DNA from: CALKJU01 sp046349355
GTDB taxonomy: Bacteria > Pseudomonadota > Alphaproteobacteria > Geminicoccales > Geminicoccaceae
Length of the DNA stretch: 64,000 bases
NCBI GenBank assembly: GCA_046349355.1
Contig: JAXMCM010000017.1
Span: 275,204-339,203 of the forward strand
Direction: 5' to 3'
This document shows, piece by piece, positions 19,758-27,794 of the stretch (its first letter is position 1; every line of letters begins with the position of its first letter). A model generated the notes under the pieces. That model was not told where the DNA came from. It was given only the letters and a program-made list of their open reading frames with translations, and did not search any database. The translations under genes and the position numbers were made by a program.

Positions 19758-21116
19758 TCATTCGTCCCCGTCCTCGGCGGCGTCGCCGGTACCGACCCAG
19801 CGGTTGCGGACGGCCCGATAGTAGGCCTCGGCATCGTGCGGCTCGACCGGCAGCTGCAGCGCCTGCGCCGTCAGCTGGCCGGCGGCGGCGCGCAGCCGGT
19901 AGGCGGCGACCAGCCGCGCAGTCTCGGCGCGCGCCAGCTCGACCTCGGCGGCGAACAGCTCCTGCTCGGCGTCGAGCACGTCGAGCACCGTGCGGGCGCC
20001 GATCAGGGCTTCCTGGGTGACGCCCTCGAGGGCGAAGGTGGCGCCGTCGATCTGCACCTGCAGCGTCTTCACCCGCGCGGCGACGCTGGCCAGCTCGGCC
20101 CGGGCCGCCAGCAATCCCTCCAGCGCCACCTGGCGGACGTCGGCAAGGCGGTGCCGGCGCTCGGCCGCGGTCTGCCGCGACTGGCGGATGCGCGCGTACT
20201 CGGCACCGCCCTGGTAGAGCGGCACGGTCAGGGTGAAGCCGATGCTGGCGGTGCTCTCGTCGTCGATCAGCGTGCTGGGCTGGCGCTCGTAGCCGAGCGA
20301 GCCGTCGAGCGACAGGCGCGGCCGGAGCCGGGCTCTGGCAAGGTCGATGTCGTCGCGAGCGGCATCGAGCTCGAAGCCTGCGGCCACCACCTCGGGCAGC
20401 GTGTCGACGACGGGATCGAGCTCGGTCTCGGGCAGGGGCGGCGGCGCCGGTGCCTCGGCCGCCGCCAGCTCGTCGGGCGGCGTGCCGACGACGCGGCGGA
20501 ACCGGGCCTCGGCGACGGTCAGCTCGCCCTCGGCACGGATGCGCTCGGCGGTGGCCTCGGCGAGGCGGGTCTCGGCCTGGGCGATGTCGGTCCGGGTCAG
20601 CTCGCCGAAGCGCTCGCGGTCGCGGGTGGCGGCGAGGTGCTGCTGGAAGCGCTGCTCGTTGCGCCGGGCGAGATCGCGGACGGCGCGGTCGCGCCGCACC
20701 GCGGCGAACGCCTCGACCGCCTCGAGCAGGACCGCCTGCTCGGTGGCGGTCAGCCGGGCGCGCTCGGCCAGCACCGCGTGCTCGGCCCGGCTGGTGCCGG
20801 CGGTGGTGGCGCCACCGGTATAGAGCGGCTGCGACAGGGTGACGGACTGGCCGAGCGAGCCCAGGGTCTGGTCGCTGCCGTCGGTCGAGGTCAGGGCCAT
20901 GGCGGCGGAGCTGCTGGCGGCCAGCTGCGGGCGCCAGCCGGACAGCGCCGCCGGCACCTCCTCGTCGACCGCGCGCAGCCGGGCCCGGGCCGCCTCGAGG
21001 CGCGGACTGCCGAGATAGACGCCGACCAGCACCTCCTGCAACGTCGCTCCCCTCGCCACCGGGAGGAAGGTGCCGCAGGCCAGCGACGCCAGAAGCACCA
21101 CGCGCGAAAGACGCAT
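19758..21116 (-). CDS. tolC: TolC-family outer-membrane channel protein
   Basis: 452 residues with a signal peptide (R-L-S-R-V-V-L-L-A-S-L-A-C-G-T-F...A-R-G-A). Two homologous halves each contain long coiled-coil helices and an outer-membrane strand segment (S-Q-P-L-Y-T-G-G and V-P-L-Y-Q-G-G), the classic outer membrane efflux protein repeat. It forms the trimeric outer-membrane duct for type I secretion and RND pumps. Cognate inner-membrane genes are absent from the window, but the RTX proteins at the left end would need such a channel. It lies between the PCMT-like and popZ genes. Confidence 0.92.
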   Translation of the reverse strand: MRLSRVVLLASLACGTFLPVARGATLQEVLVGVYLGSPRLEAARARLRAVDEEVPAALSGWRPQLAASSSAAMALTSTDGSDQTLGSLGQSVTLSQPLYTGGATTAGTSRAEHAVLAERARLTATEQAVLLEAVEAFAAVRRDRAVRDLARRNEQRFQQHLAATRDRERFGELTRTDIAQAETRLAEATAERIRAEGELTVAEARFRRVVGTPPDELAAAEAPAPPPLPETELDPVVDTLPEVVAAGFELDAARDDIDLARARLRPRLSLDGSLGYERQPSTLIDDESTASIGFTLTVPLYQGGAEYARIRQSRQTAAERRHRLADVRQVALEGLLAARAELASVAARVKTLQVQIDGATFALEGVTQEALIGARTVLDVLDAEQELFAAEVELARAETARLVAAYRLRAAAGQLTAQALQLPVEPHDAEAYYRAVRNRWVGTGDAAEDGDE

Positions 21117-21187
21117 GGCGCTTATCTACCAAAAGTTATGTCACACCGCCAGCGCCCGCTTCGCGCGCGAGCGAAGCGGGCGGGCGC

Positions 21188-21841
21188 TCAGAAGACGAAG
21201 GCCGGGGCCGGGCGCAGCTCCGGCAGCGGCGGGATCGCCGCGTCGACCACGGCGACCTGGCCGATGCTGCCGCCGACCTTGCGGAACAGCGTCGCCTTGC
21301 CGGCGCGGCGCGGCGCCACGACGGCGACCAGCCGGCCGTTGTCGCCGAGCTGGTCGAGCAGGGCCTTGGGCACGGCGACGACCGAGCCGGCGAGCAGGAT
21401 GATGTCGAAGGGCGCCTGGCTGGCCAGGCCGGCGGCCGGGTCGCCGGTCTGCAGCACGACATTGTCGCAGCCGACCTCGCCCAGCACGCCCTCGATCGCG
21501 GCGACGTTGTCCCGGGACGGGGTCAGCAGGAACACGGTGGCGACGAGCTTGGCGAGAACGGCGGCGCAGTAGCCGGTGTCGCAGCCCAGGACGAGGGCGA
21601 CGTCGCCGGGCTTCGGCGTGGCCGCCTGGACCAGCTTCGCCAGCGCCAGCGGCTCGATCAGGTGGCGGCCACCGCCGAGGTCGATGTCCTCGTCGCTGTA
21701 GGCGACGCCGCGCAGCTGCGGCGGGCAGAAGGCGTCGCGCGGGATCTCGCCCATGGCCTCCAGCAGGCGCGGCTCCTCGATCCGGCTCGGGCGCAGCTGG
21801 TTCTCGACCATGTTCCAGCGGGCCTTGGCGTAGTCGGTCAT
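21188..21841 (-). CDS. Protein-L-isoaspartate O-methyltransferase family protein
   Basis: 217 residues. The N-terminal A-R-W-N-M-V-E-N-Q-L-R-P and E-I-P-R-D-A-F-C-P motifs and the D-L-G-G-G-R-H-L-I-E-P segment are typical of the alphaproteobacterial PCMT-like group that precedes tolC. The AdoMet-binding strand is V-A-L-V-L-G-C-D-T-G-Y-C-A-A-V-L, with cysteine where the canonical G-x-G-x-G glycine is expected. The family repairs isoaspartyl residues, but this subgroup is diverged and the activity is unproven. First gene of the minus-strand block. Confidence 0.85.
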   Translation of the reverse strand: MTDYAKARWNMVENQLRPSRIEEPRLLEAMGEIPRDAFCPPQLRGVAYSDEDIDLGGGRHLIEPLALAKLVQAATPKPGDVALVLGCDTGYCAAVLAKLVATVFLLTPSRDNVAAIEGVLGEVGCDNVVLQTGDPAAGLASQAPFDIILLAGSVVAVPKALLDQLGDNGRLVAVVAPRRAGKATLFRKVGGSIGQVAVVDAAIPPLPELRPAPAFVF

Positions 21842-21976
21842 GGGGCGCGGATCCGTCGCAGGCGGGAGGGAAGGGAATGCGCAGGCTTATACCGGCTGCC
21901 GCCGCGGCCCGGCAATCGGCCGGGGCGTCACACCGTTGACCGGCACCGGCCCCGCCCTTAAGTGGAGGGGCCTTCG

Positions 21977-22050
21977 GGCCCGGTGGCAGAGTGGCCATGC
22001 AGGGGACTGCAAATCCCCGTACGTCGGTTCGATTCCGGCCCGGGCCTCCA
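21977..22050 (+). tRNA. tRNA-Cys (anticodon GCA)
   Basis: A 74-base cloverleaf. The 7-bp acceptor stem GGCCCGG pairs with CCGGGCC, the anticodon stem GGGGA/TCCCC encloses the loop CTGCAAA with anticodon GCA, and a T-arm with GGTTCGATTCC follows. The discriminator base is T (U73), an identity element for cysteine, and CCA is encoded. It stands between the divergent PCMT-like gene and a convergent glutathione transferase. Confidence 0.97.
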
Positions 22051-22160
22051 GGGGTGCCAAGGCGTCAGCGGCGAGCACGGCCGCTGCCAAGTCCTCTGGG
22101 CAACAGACGGTCAGCGCCTTCTCCTCAAGGCGGTATCGTGCGCTTGGCTCGCCGCCGCCC

Positions 22161-22841
22161 TTACGCCCTGTTGCCCGCGGCCCCCAACGCTTTTTCGTGC
22201 TCCAGCCATTCCTCGAGGCACGTTCCCATCGGCAGGTCGACGTGGTCGCGGAAGGCCGGGCGCTCGCGTAGCTGGTCCAGCCACCGCGCCACGTTCGGTG
22301 CCGCCGGCGCGCCGTGCGGCACGAGCAGCGCCCTCCGGGCCACGATGGCGGGGGTTATGTCGCCGTAGGTGAAGGCGTCGCCGAGGAGGAAGCGCCGGCC
22401 CTGCAGCGCTCGATCGAGGATCGCGATGACCGGAGCCAGCTTCTCGCGCAAAGGCCCGAAGCTCGACGGGTCCTGCTCGGCGCGCCGCGTCCGGACGGTC
22501 GCGAAGAACAGCGGCCGCACCGCCGGATAGAAGGTCGTGGTGGCCCAGGACGTCCACTGGTCCGCCAGCGCCGCTTTCCCGACGTCGCGCGGCCACAGCG
22601 TCCCTTCACCATAGCGGCGCGCGAGGTAGCGCAGGATGGCTTCGGACTCGAATAGTACCAGCTCGCCGTCACGGAGCGTCGGCACCAGCCCGTTCGGATT
22701 GAGGGCGAGATAGGCGGGATCGCGTGTCCCGCCGAACGAACCGCCGAGATTGTGCCGCTCGAAGGCCAGCCCGAGCTCGCCGAGCGCCCAGGTCACCTTC
22801 TGCACGTTCGAAGAGTTCCGGAGACCCCAGAGCGTGATCAT
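22161..22841 (-). CDS. Glutathione S-transferase family protein
   Basis: 226 residues. The thioredoxin-like N-domain starts M-I-T-L-W-G-L-R-N-S-S-N-V-Q-K-V, has the cis-proline segment G-L-V-P-T-L and the glutathione gamma-glutamyl-binding F-E-S-E-A-I-L-R-Y-L. The all-helical C-domain carries F-L-L-G-D-A-F-T-Y-G-D-I-T-P-A (N-capping box). The serine pair in R-N-S-S-N is the likely catalytic region, as in theta-like GSTs. GGAGAGG precedes the ATG. Substrate unknown; no catabolic partner is adjacent. Confidence 0.92.
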   Translation of the reverse strand: MITLWGLRNSSNVQKVTWALGELGLAFERHNLGGSFGGTRDPAYLALNPNGLVPTLRDGELVLFESEAILRYLARRYGEGTLWPRDVGKAALADQWTSWATTTFYPAVRPLFFATVRTRRAEQDPSSFGPLREKLAPVIAILDRALQGRRFLLGDAFTYGDITPAIVARRALLVPHGAPAAPNVARWLDQLRERPAFRDHVDLPMGTCLEEWLEHEKALGAAGNRA

Positions 22842-23407
22842 GCCACCGTTCCTCTCCGCCGCGCGTCTGGCGCGTCCACGCCTTCGTGTACCCCCGCGCG
22901 CTCCCGTTGGCCCGGTCGCGCGACATCGGCCACGAGGCAGCCACCGGTTGCATGATCTTCGTCGGCTCGGGTGTGGCCGGTGCCGACAATCGGACCAAGT
23001 CGTTCATCCATGCGCCGACCGGCAACGACGTCAAGCTCGGGAGCGGCGACGTCCTTATTAGGCTCGCGGACCCTTGGGCCGGCTCGGACCTTTGGCGGCG
23101 ATGGCCGAGAGGTAGCGACCGCGCCCCAACCGACACCTCGGCCGCTGCCGTGCCCGCTGCAGCCATGGCCATCGTGGTGAGCGCCAGCCGATGCGCCGCT
23201 CCTACCGCGCCCCGGGCAGCGCCGACCGATGCGCGATCCTGTGGTCGTCGCGGGCGCCCGATGGGCCTTTTCAAGTTGAGGAGCGGTCGACATCGCAGCG
23301 TGATTGTCGCGAGCTGAAGCGACGAGGCGCCACGATTGCCGGAGCTTGGCGTGGGGTCGCTTCCAGGGATTGCATGAAGACGGACATGTCCGCGGCGGTC
23401 TGCCCGG
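22842..23407. other. 566-base stretch without a convincing gene
   Basis: Frames of 140-150 codons are open here on both strands, as expected by chance at this GC content, but none has a ribosome site with a recognisable protein. On the minus strand a frame around 23050-23200 reads like a short hydrophobic leader (A-M-A-A-A-G-T-A-A-A), but what follows is low-complexity and unlike any family I know. The part next to 22841 carries the ribosome site of the glutathione transferase and presumably its promoter. It may be a decayed gene. Confidence 0.3.
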
Positions 23408-24943
23408 TCAGCTCCGCCCGCTCCCCGGCCTGCCAGCCAGCAGCCCGAGAGCGCGTGCCCGGCGCAGGATGGCGGCGCGGTCGGGCTTGCCCTGCTCGGA
23501 GAGCGGCAGCGCTTCCAGGGGAAGGACGACGAGATCGGCGGCCGCGGCTTCGGCGGGTCCGCCGCGGAGCGCCGCCCGGCACCCGGCCGCATCGAGCGCG
23601 CGGCCGGGCCAGGCGAGCACGGCGGCGACGCGCAGCCCGGTGGCCGGATCGGGCACCACCACGGCGTACCGCAGATCCGGCTGTCGGCAGAGCGCGTCCT
23701 CGATCATGGTCGGCGTCAGCGGCACGCCGTCGACATGCTCGATGTCCGCGGCGCGGCCGAGGACGTGCAGGCGCGCCTTGGCGTCCAGCAGCCCGACATC
23801 TCCGCTGCGGAACCAGCCATCGCGGAAAGTCGCCCGCTCGTCGTCGGGCCGGTTGCGGTAGCCGTTGGCCATGGCGGGCGAGCGGATCTCGATGCGGCCG
23901 GGCTCGCCCGGGGACGCGGGCGTGCCGTCGTCGCGCCGCAGCCGCAACTCGACACCGGGCAGGACGTGCCCGGCGCTGGCGAACGATGCCGGGTCGGCAG
24001 GGTCGTGCTCCGCCGGGCGCAGCAGGCTGACCAGACCCATGTCGCTCGCGCCGTAGGTATGCGCGACGACCGGTCCGAGCCGCTCGCGCGCCCGCCGGCG
24101 CAGCCGCGGCGGCGCGGAGGCGCCGACGTGCACGACCTGGCGCAGCGAGGAGAGGTCGCGCCGCGCGACCTCGGGGTGGTCCATCAGCGCGAAGAGCTGC
24201 GGCTCGACCAGGAACAGGTCGGTGATGCGCTCGCGCTCGATCGTGGCGAGGGTGTCTGCCGGGTCGCAGCCGTCGCGCAGGATGACCGTCCCGCCACCGA
24301 GCAGCGTGGTGTCGACCAGCACCTGCGAGAGATAGGCAAGGCGGCCGTTGACCAGCTGCCGGCGGCTGGTCGGGCTCGGGACTGCGACCATGGCGGTGTA
24401 GGCGGCGAAATCGCGCCAGCTGCCATGCGGCACGCCGGTCGTGCCGCCGGAGGAGACGATGACCCCCATGTCCGAGGGCCGCGCGGCGCAGGGGACGGGC
24501 GCATCGGATTGCGCGGCGGCGCACCGGTCGAGCGGCAGGGCACCGTCGATTTCCACGCCGACGGTCGCGAGCGGCAGGCTGGTGCCGGGCGGGACCAGGG
24601 CCGCCGTCTCGGCGAAGACGACGAGCAGATTCGGGTCCATCTGCGCCAGCAGCGAGGCCCGATCGCCCGCGGCCGGCGGCGCCGACAGGAAGACGGTGGC
24701 TGCGCCGAGAAGGTTCGCGGCATAGCGGATGGCCAGCGCCTCCGGCCGGTTTGGTGCGAAGAGGGCCAAGAGGCTGCCGCGGCCGATGCCGATGTCGGCG
24801 AGGGCGCGGGCATGGCGGTTGATCGCGGCCAGCAGGGCGGACGCGGCGACATCCCGGCCGGCATGGCGCAGGACCGTCGCCGAACCGGCGGCGGCGAGCC
24901 CTTCGACCAGGGTCTCGATATAGGTCGGGCGGGTGGCGTCCAT
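23408..24943 (-). CDS. AMP-forming acyl-CoA synthetase/ligase (ANL superfamily)
   Basis: 511 residues. The core motifs are in order: phosphate-binding loop S-S-G-G-T-T-G-V-P-H-G-S, A5 Y-G-A-S-D-M-G, A7 W-F-R-S-G-D-V-G, the hinge region G-R-A-A-D-I-E-H-V-D-G, and the C-terminal adenylation lysine in L-S-E-Q-G-K-P-D-R. Such enzymes activate a carboxylic acid as acyl-AMP and usually form the CoA thioester. The protein is shorter than many acyl-CoA synthetases. GAGGAG precedes the ATG. It follows an alpha/beta-hydrolase gene by 57 bases, so a hydrolysis-then-activation pair is likely; the acid is unknown. Confidence 0.85.
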   Translation of the reverse strand: MDATRPTYIETLVEGLAAAGSATVLRHAGRDVAASALLAAINRHARALADIGIGRGSLLALFAPNRPEALAIRYAANLLGAATVFLSAPPAAGDRASLLAQMDPNLLVVFAETAALVPPGTSLPLATVGVEIDGALPLDRCAAAQSDAPVPCAARPSDMGVIVSSGGTTGVPHGSWRDFAAYTAMVAVPSPTSRRQLVNGRLAYLSQVLVDTTLLGGGTVILRDGCDPADTLATIERERITDLFLVEPQLFALMDHPEVARRDLSSLRQVVHVGASAPPRLRRRARERLGPVVAHTYGASDMGLVSLLRPAEHDPADPASFASAGHVLPGVELRLRRDDGTPASPGEPGRIEIRSPAMANGYRNRPDDERATFRDGWFRSGDVGLLDAKARLHVLGRAADIEHVDGVPLTPTMIEDALCRQPDLRYAVVVPDPATGLRVAAVLAWPGRALDAAGCRAALRGGPAEAAAADLVVLPLEALPLSEQGKPDRAAILRRARALGLLAGRPGSGRS

Positions 24944-25000
24944 CGTGTCCTGCTCCTCGCTCTGCCGCCAGCCGGGTGCCGCATCCCGCCGCGAGCAAGG

Positions 25001-26011
25001 CTACCGCACGAGGCCGTGCCGCCGCAGCCAGTCGAGTACCAGGGCGGCGACCTCGTCGCTGTTGTCGTCGGCCATGAGCGCGTGGCTGTTGCCGCGGATG
25101 CCGCGCGCCGGCAGCTCGCACCACTCGGCATCGACCCCGGCCGCCGCCAGGGCCTGGTGCCAGCGCCGGACGTTCGGGACCGAGTTCACCCAGAACGGGT
25201 GGCGGTCGAGATAGTCGCCCCAGAGGAAGAGGTGCGGCACGCCGCGCAGCCGGGCAGCGTCCGCCATGCCGGGATCGGGTGCTCCGGAGGGCTCGAGCGA
25301 GATGACGGCCCGTACCCGTTCGGGGGCCGTCAGGGCCGCGCGGAGGCCGAAATTGCCACCCTGGCTGTGGGTGAGGATGATCGCGCCGTCCAGCCTGGCG
25401 ACGAGCGCGTCGTAGGCGGACTGCGTCAGCGCGTCGTTCGTGCCCCAGCGCGGCACGAACTGGCGCATGAAGGCCTCCATGTGCGCCACCGGGAAGCGCA
25501 GGCCCGGATGCGTCGCGCGGCGCGCCGGATCGGCGTGCCAGGAGCCGGCGGGGCCGAAGCGGAAGGCTTCCTCCCAGGCCTCGCGCGCGGTGCGGAAGTA
25601 GGGTGCCTCGGCATAGACCTCCGGATAGGGCGCCCAGGAGGCGCGGCCGCGCTCCACCGCGTCCGAGACGTAGGTGTCGAAGCCCGCCCGGAGGAAGGCC
25701 ATCTGCCAGCCCGGCCGGCCGTCGGGAGTCGTCTCCCAGTTCGCCCCGGTCATTCCCCCGCCGTGCCAGAGGAGAAGCGGGGCGGCACTCCGGGGCTCGG
25801 CCAGGCGCACGTACTGCACGTACATCTGGCCCACCATGATCTCGCCGTTCGGGTCGATCGGGTGCACGGGGCCGCCCGGCGCGCTGAGCCGCCCGCGCGG
25901 CGGCAACCCGGCAAGCTTCGTCATGCGCCCGCCAAGGTGGAAGCTGCCGATCTCCCGGACCGCGATCGGCGCTTCGGGGCTGGACGGCGCTCGGGTCTCC
26001 ATCGTGGTCAT
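25001..26011 (-). CDS. Alpha/beta-fold hydrolase (esterase-like)
   Basis: 336 residues from the ATG at 26011; the frame is open for 120 more codons upstream but that part is arginine/proline-rich and not protein-like. Oxyanion-hole segment L-L-L-W-H-G-G-G-M-T-G, nucleophile elbow T-H-S-Q-G-G with the serine, an acid candidate in L-F-L-W-G-D-Y-L-D, and a C-terminal histidine in G-N-S-H-A-L-M make a complete triad. No signal peptide, so cytoplasmic. It is the first gene of a pair with the AMP-forming ligase. The substrate is probably a carboxylic ester or thioester. Confidence 0.82.
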   Translation of the reverse strand: MTTMETRAPSSPEAPIAVREIGSFHLGGRMTKLAGLPPRGRLSAPGGPVHPIDPNGEIMVGQMYVQYVRLAEPRSAAPLLLWHGGGMTGANWETTPDGRPGWQMAFLRAGFDTYVSDAVERGRASWAPYPEVYAEAPYFRTAREAWEEAFRFGPAGSWHADPARRATHPGLRFPVAHMEAFMRQFVPRWGTNDALTQSAYDALVARLDGAIILTHSQGGNFGLRAALTAPERVRAVISLEPSGAPDPGMADAARLRGVPHLFLWGDYLDRHPFWVNSVPNVRRWHQALAAAGVDAEWCELPARGIRGNSHALMADDNSDEVAALVLDWLRRHGLVR

Positions 26012-26369
26012 CCCCCGGAAGCGGCTGCGCGCCAGTTTCACCGCGCCGTTCCGCCGCTGTCGAGGACGGCAAGCCCTCCCGGGTCTGTCCCAAGCTCTCC
26101 GGACTCTCTCCTCGTCCGCAAGAGCTTCCGCCTGCGCCGTCCGGTCTGCCCAGCGCCCGGGCTGCGGCGATGCCCGGACGGCCGGCTCCGGCAAGGCCGG
26201 CAGGAGGGCCCGCGGCAACGTCCCCGGCCGGGGGGCTGGGCCGGGTCTCGCGGTCCCATCCGCGGTCGAGCGGTGCCGCGAGGGCGGTGACATCGGCCCA
26301 TGCCGGCGGTTGCCGGCGACTTGCGGCCGCGCGATCCTGCCGGCCCGCCGACCGGCTCCGGGGTCGCCC
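26012..26369. promoter_or_regulatory. Divergent intergenic region of 358 bases, no gene seen
   Basis: This lies between the minus-strand hydrolase and the plus-strand glutathione transferase, so promoters for both must be here. Several GC-rich inverted stretches occur (for example around 26190-26215, CCGGCTCCGGCAAGGCCGG), but I see no clear -35/-10 elements, operator or conserved short ORF. Confidence 0.35.
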
Positions 26370-27158
26370 ATGATCCGCCTCTACGAGCACCCGCTCTCCT
26401 CCTACGCCCAGAAGGTCAAGATCGCGCTGCGCGAGAAGGGCGTCGCGTTCGTGGCCGAGCTGCCGGAGACGTTCGGCACCGGCCGGACCGACGGGCCGTT
26501 CGCGTCAGCCAACCCGCGCCGCGAGGTGCCGGTGCTGGTCGACGGGACGACGGCGATCTTCGAATCGACGATCATCCTCGAATACATCGAGGAGCGCTGG
26601 CCGGAGCCGGCGCTGCTGCCGCGCGAGCCGGCGGCGCGGGCCTTCGCCCGGATGACCGAGGAGGTCTGCGACACCCAGTACGAGGCGGTGAACTGGGGGC
26701 TCGGCGAGATCCGCTGGTTCCGCCGGGCGACCGGCGCGCTGGCGGAGCGGATGACGGCCGTGGCCGAGCGGCAGACCCGCGTGCTGCAGGGCTGGCTCGA
26801 GGGCCGCCTGGGCGAGGCGCCCTGGTTCGGCGGCGAGCGCTTCGGCTGGGCCGATGCCGCGGTCGCCCCGATCGTCAACCGCTCGGTCCACTACGGCCTG
26901 GGCCCGGCCGCCGGCAGCCCGCTCGCCCGCTGGCACGCGCGGCTGCGCGAGCGCCCGTCCGTGGCGCAGACCTTCGCCGAGTTCGACGCCGCGGCGACGC
27001 AGATGGCGGCGGTGGCGGCGCACTATGTCAGCGGCGGCCGGCGCCGCGAGTACCGCGACCACCGGCTGGAGTGGATGATCCGCTCGGGCGGCCTCGAGGT
27101 CGTCCAGGAGGGCCTGCGCGCCGGCAACATCCGCTTCTCGTGGCCCGAGGCCGACTAG
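26370..27158 (+). CDS. Glutathione S-transferase family protein
   Basis: 262 residues. The N-domain (M-I-R-L-Y-E-H-P-L-S-S-Y-A-Q-K-V-K-I-A-L) has the serine pair expected at the glutathione thiol, the cis-proline in R-E-V-P-V-L-V-D-G and the F-E-S-T-I-I-L-E-Y-I glutathione-binding helix start. The C-domain contains F-G-W-A-D-A-A-V-A-P and is extended by about 40 residues with a charged tail (R-R-R-E-Y-R-D-H-R-L-E-W). It is not closely similar to the other GST at 22161. It is read away from the hydrolase/ligase pair and followed by tRNA-Asn. Confidence 0.92.
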   Translation: MIRLYEHPLSSYAQKVKIALREKGVAFVAELPETFGTGRTDGPFASANPRREVPVLVDGTTAIFESTIILEYIEERWPEPALLPREPAARAFARMTEEVCDTQYEAVNWGLGEIRWFRRATGALAERMTAVAERQTRVLQGWLEGRLGEAPWFGGERFGWADAAVAPIVNRSVHYGLGPAAGSPLARWHARLRERPSVAQTFAEFDAAATQMAAVAAHYVSGGRRREYRDHRLEWMIRSGGLEVVQEGLRAGNIRFSWPEAD

Positions 27159-27224
27159 ACGCTGCGCTGCAACGACCCCCTTTCCGAGCCGGGGCGACGT
27201 TGCTATAGACCGCCCCGCCTCTGG

Positions 27225-27299
27225 TCCGGGGTAGCTCAGCGGTAGAGCAATCGGCTGTTAACCGATCGGTCCTCGGTTCGAATCCGAGCCCCGGAGCCA
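27225..27299 (+). tRNA. tRNA-Asn (anticodon GTT)
   Basis: A 75-base cloverleaf with acceptor stem TCCGGGG pairing with CCCCGGA, discriminator G, encoded CCA, D-arm GCTCAGCGGTAGAGC, anticodon stem ATCGG/CCGAT around loop CTGTTAA (anticodon GTT), and T-arm with GGTTCGAATCC. Confidence 0.98.
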
Positions 27300-27345
27300 C
27301 CTTTCCCATCGCTGTGATCCGCAGGTGAGCGTCAGCCCGCCGGCG

Positions 27346-27461
27346 TCAGCCGTGCAGCGCCGAGCGCACGTCGGTTCGGGAAAAACCGTTGCCGACGAAT
27401 AGCAGGGGACACTCCTTCTCCTGCGCCGATCGCTCCAAGCAGGCATCGGCCTTGATGTCAT
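27346..27461 (-). pseudogene. vapC toxin remnant with a large internal deletion
   Basis: In the frame after the antitoxin stop the minus strand reads I-K-A-D-A-C-L-E-R-S-A-Q-E-K-E-C-P-L-L-F-V-G-N-G-F-S-R-T-D-V-R-S-A-L and then TGA at 27346-27348. The P-L-L-F-x-G-x-x-F-x-x-T-D-V block is the standard C-terminal signature of VapC PIN-domain toxins, while E/K-A-D-A-C resembles the region shortly after their first catalytic aspartate. The rest of the PIN domain (normally about 130 residues) is missing, and the start overlapping the antitoxin stop (ATGA at 27461-27458) is now in another frame. The toxin is therefore broken and the antitoxin is orphaned. Confidence 0.7.
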
Positions 27462-27715
27462 CGCGGCAGGCCGTCCTCTCCATAAAGAAAGTCATGGCTA
27501 CGGTCGGCGCCGGGACCTGTCCTTACCCCGGCGGCGGCAGACCGCCGCGTGGCTTCGAGCAGCGCTCGGCGGGCTTGCGGCGTCTGGATCGCGTGAACGG
27601 GGACGAGCCGCACCACCGGCTGGCCGTGTCGGGTGAGGATGACCTCTTCCCCCGCCTCGGCCCTCCGCAGCAGTTCCGTGAGCCGCGCCTTCGCCGCAGT
27701 GACGGAAATCTCCAT
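27458..27715 (-). CDS. Type II antitoxin, Phd/YefM-like
   Basis: 85 residues. The start M-E-I-S-V-T-A-A-K-A-R-L-T-E-L-L-R-R-A-E-A-G-E-E-V-I-L-T and R-H-G-Q-P-V-V-R-L-V-P are the conserved Phd/YefM DNA-binding N-domain. The C-terminal A-D-R-S-H-D-F-L-Y-G-E-D-G-L-P segment is the toxin-wrapping tail of the subgroup paired with VapC toxins. It overlaps the vapC remnant by four bases (ATGA), the normal arrangement, but the toxin is destroyed. Such proteins repress their own promoter, which would lie in the 79 bases shared with the divergent sirtuin gene. Confidence 0.85.
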   Translation of the reverse strand: MEISVTAAKARLTELLRRAEAGEEVILTRHGQPVVRLVPVHAIQTPQARRALLEATRRSAAAGVRTGPGADRSHDFLYGEDGLPR

Positions 27716-27794
27716 GCACACCCATGCCTGCGCAGACCGCCTCGGTTCGACTGTCCTATAGACCCTTTCAACGTCGCTCCAGCGGAGCCTCGCC

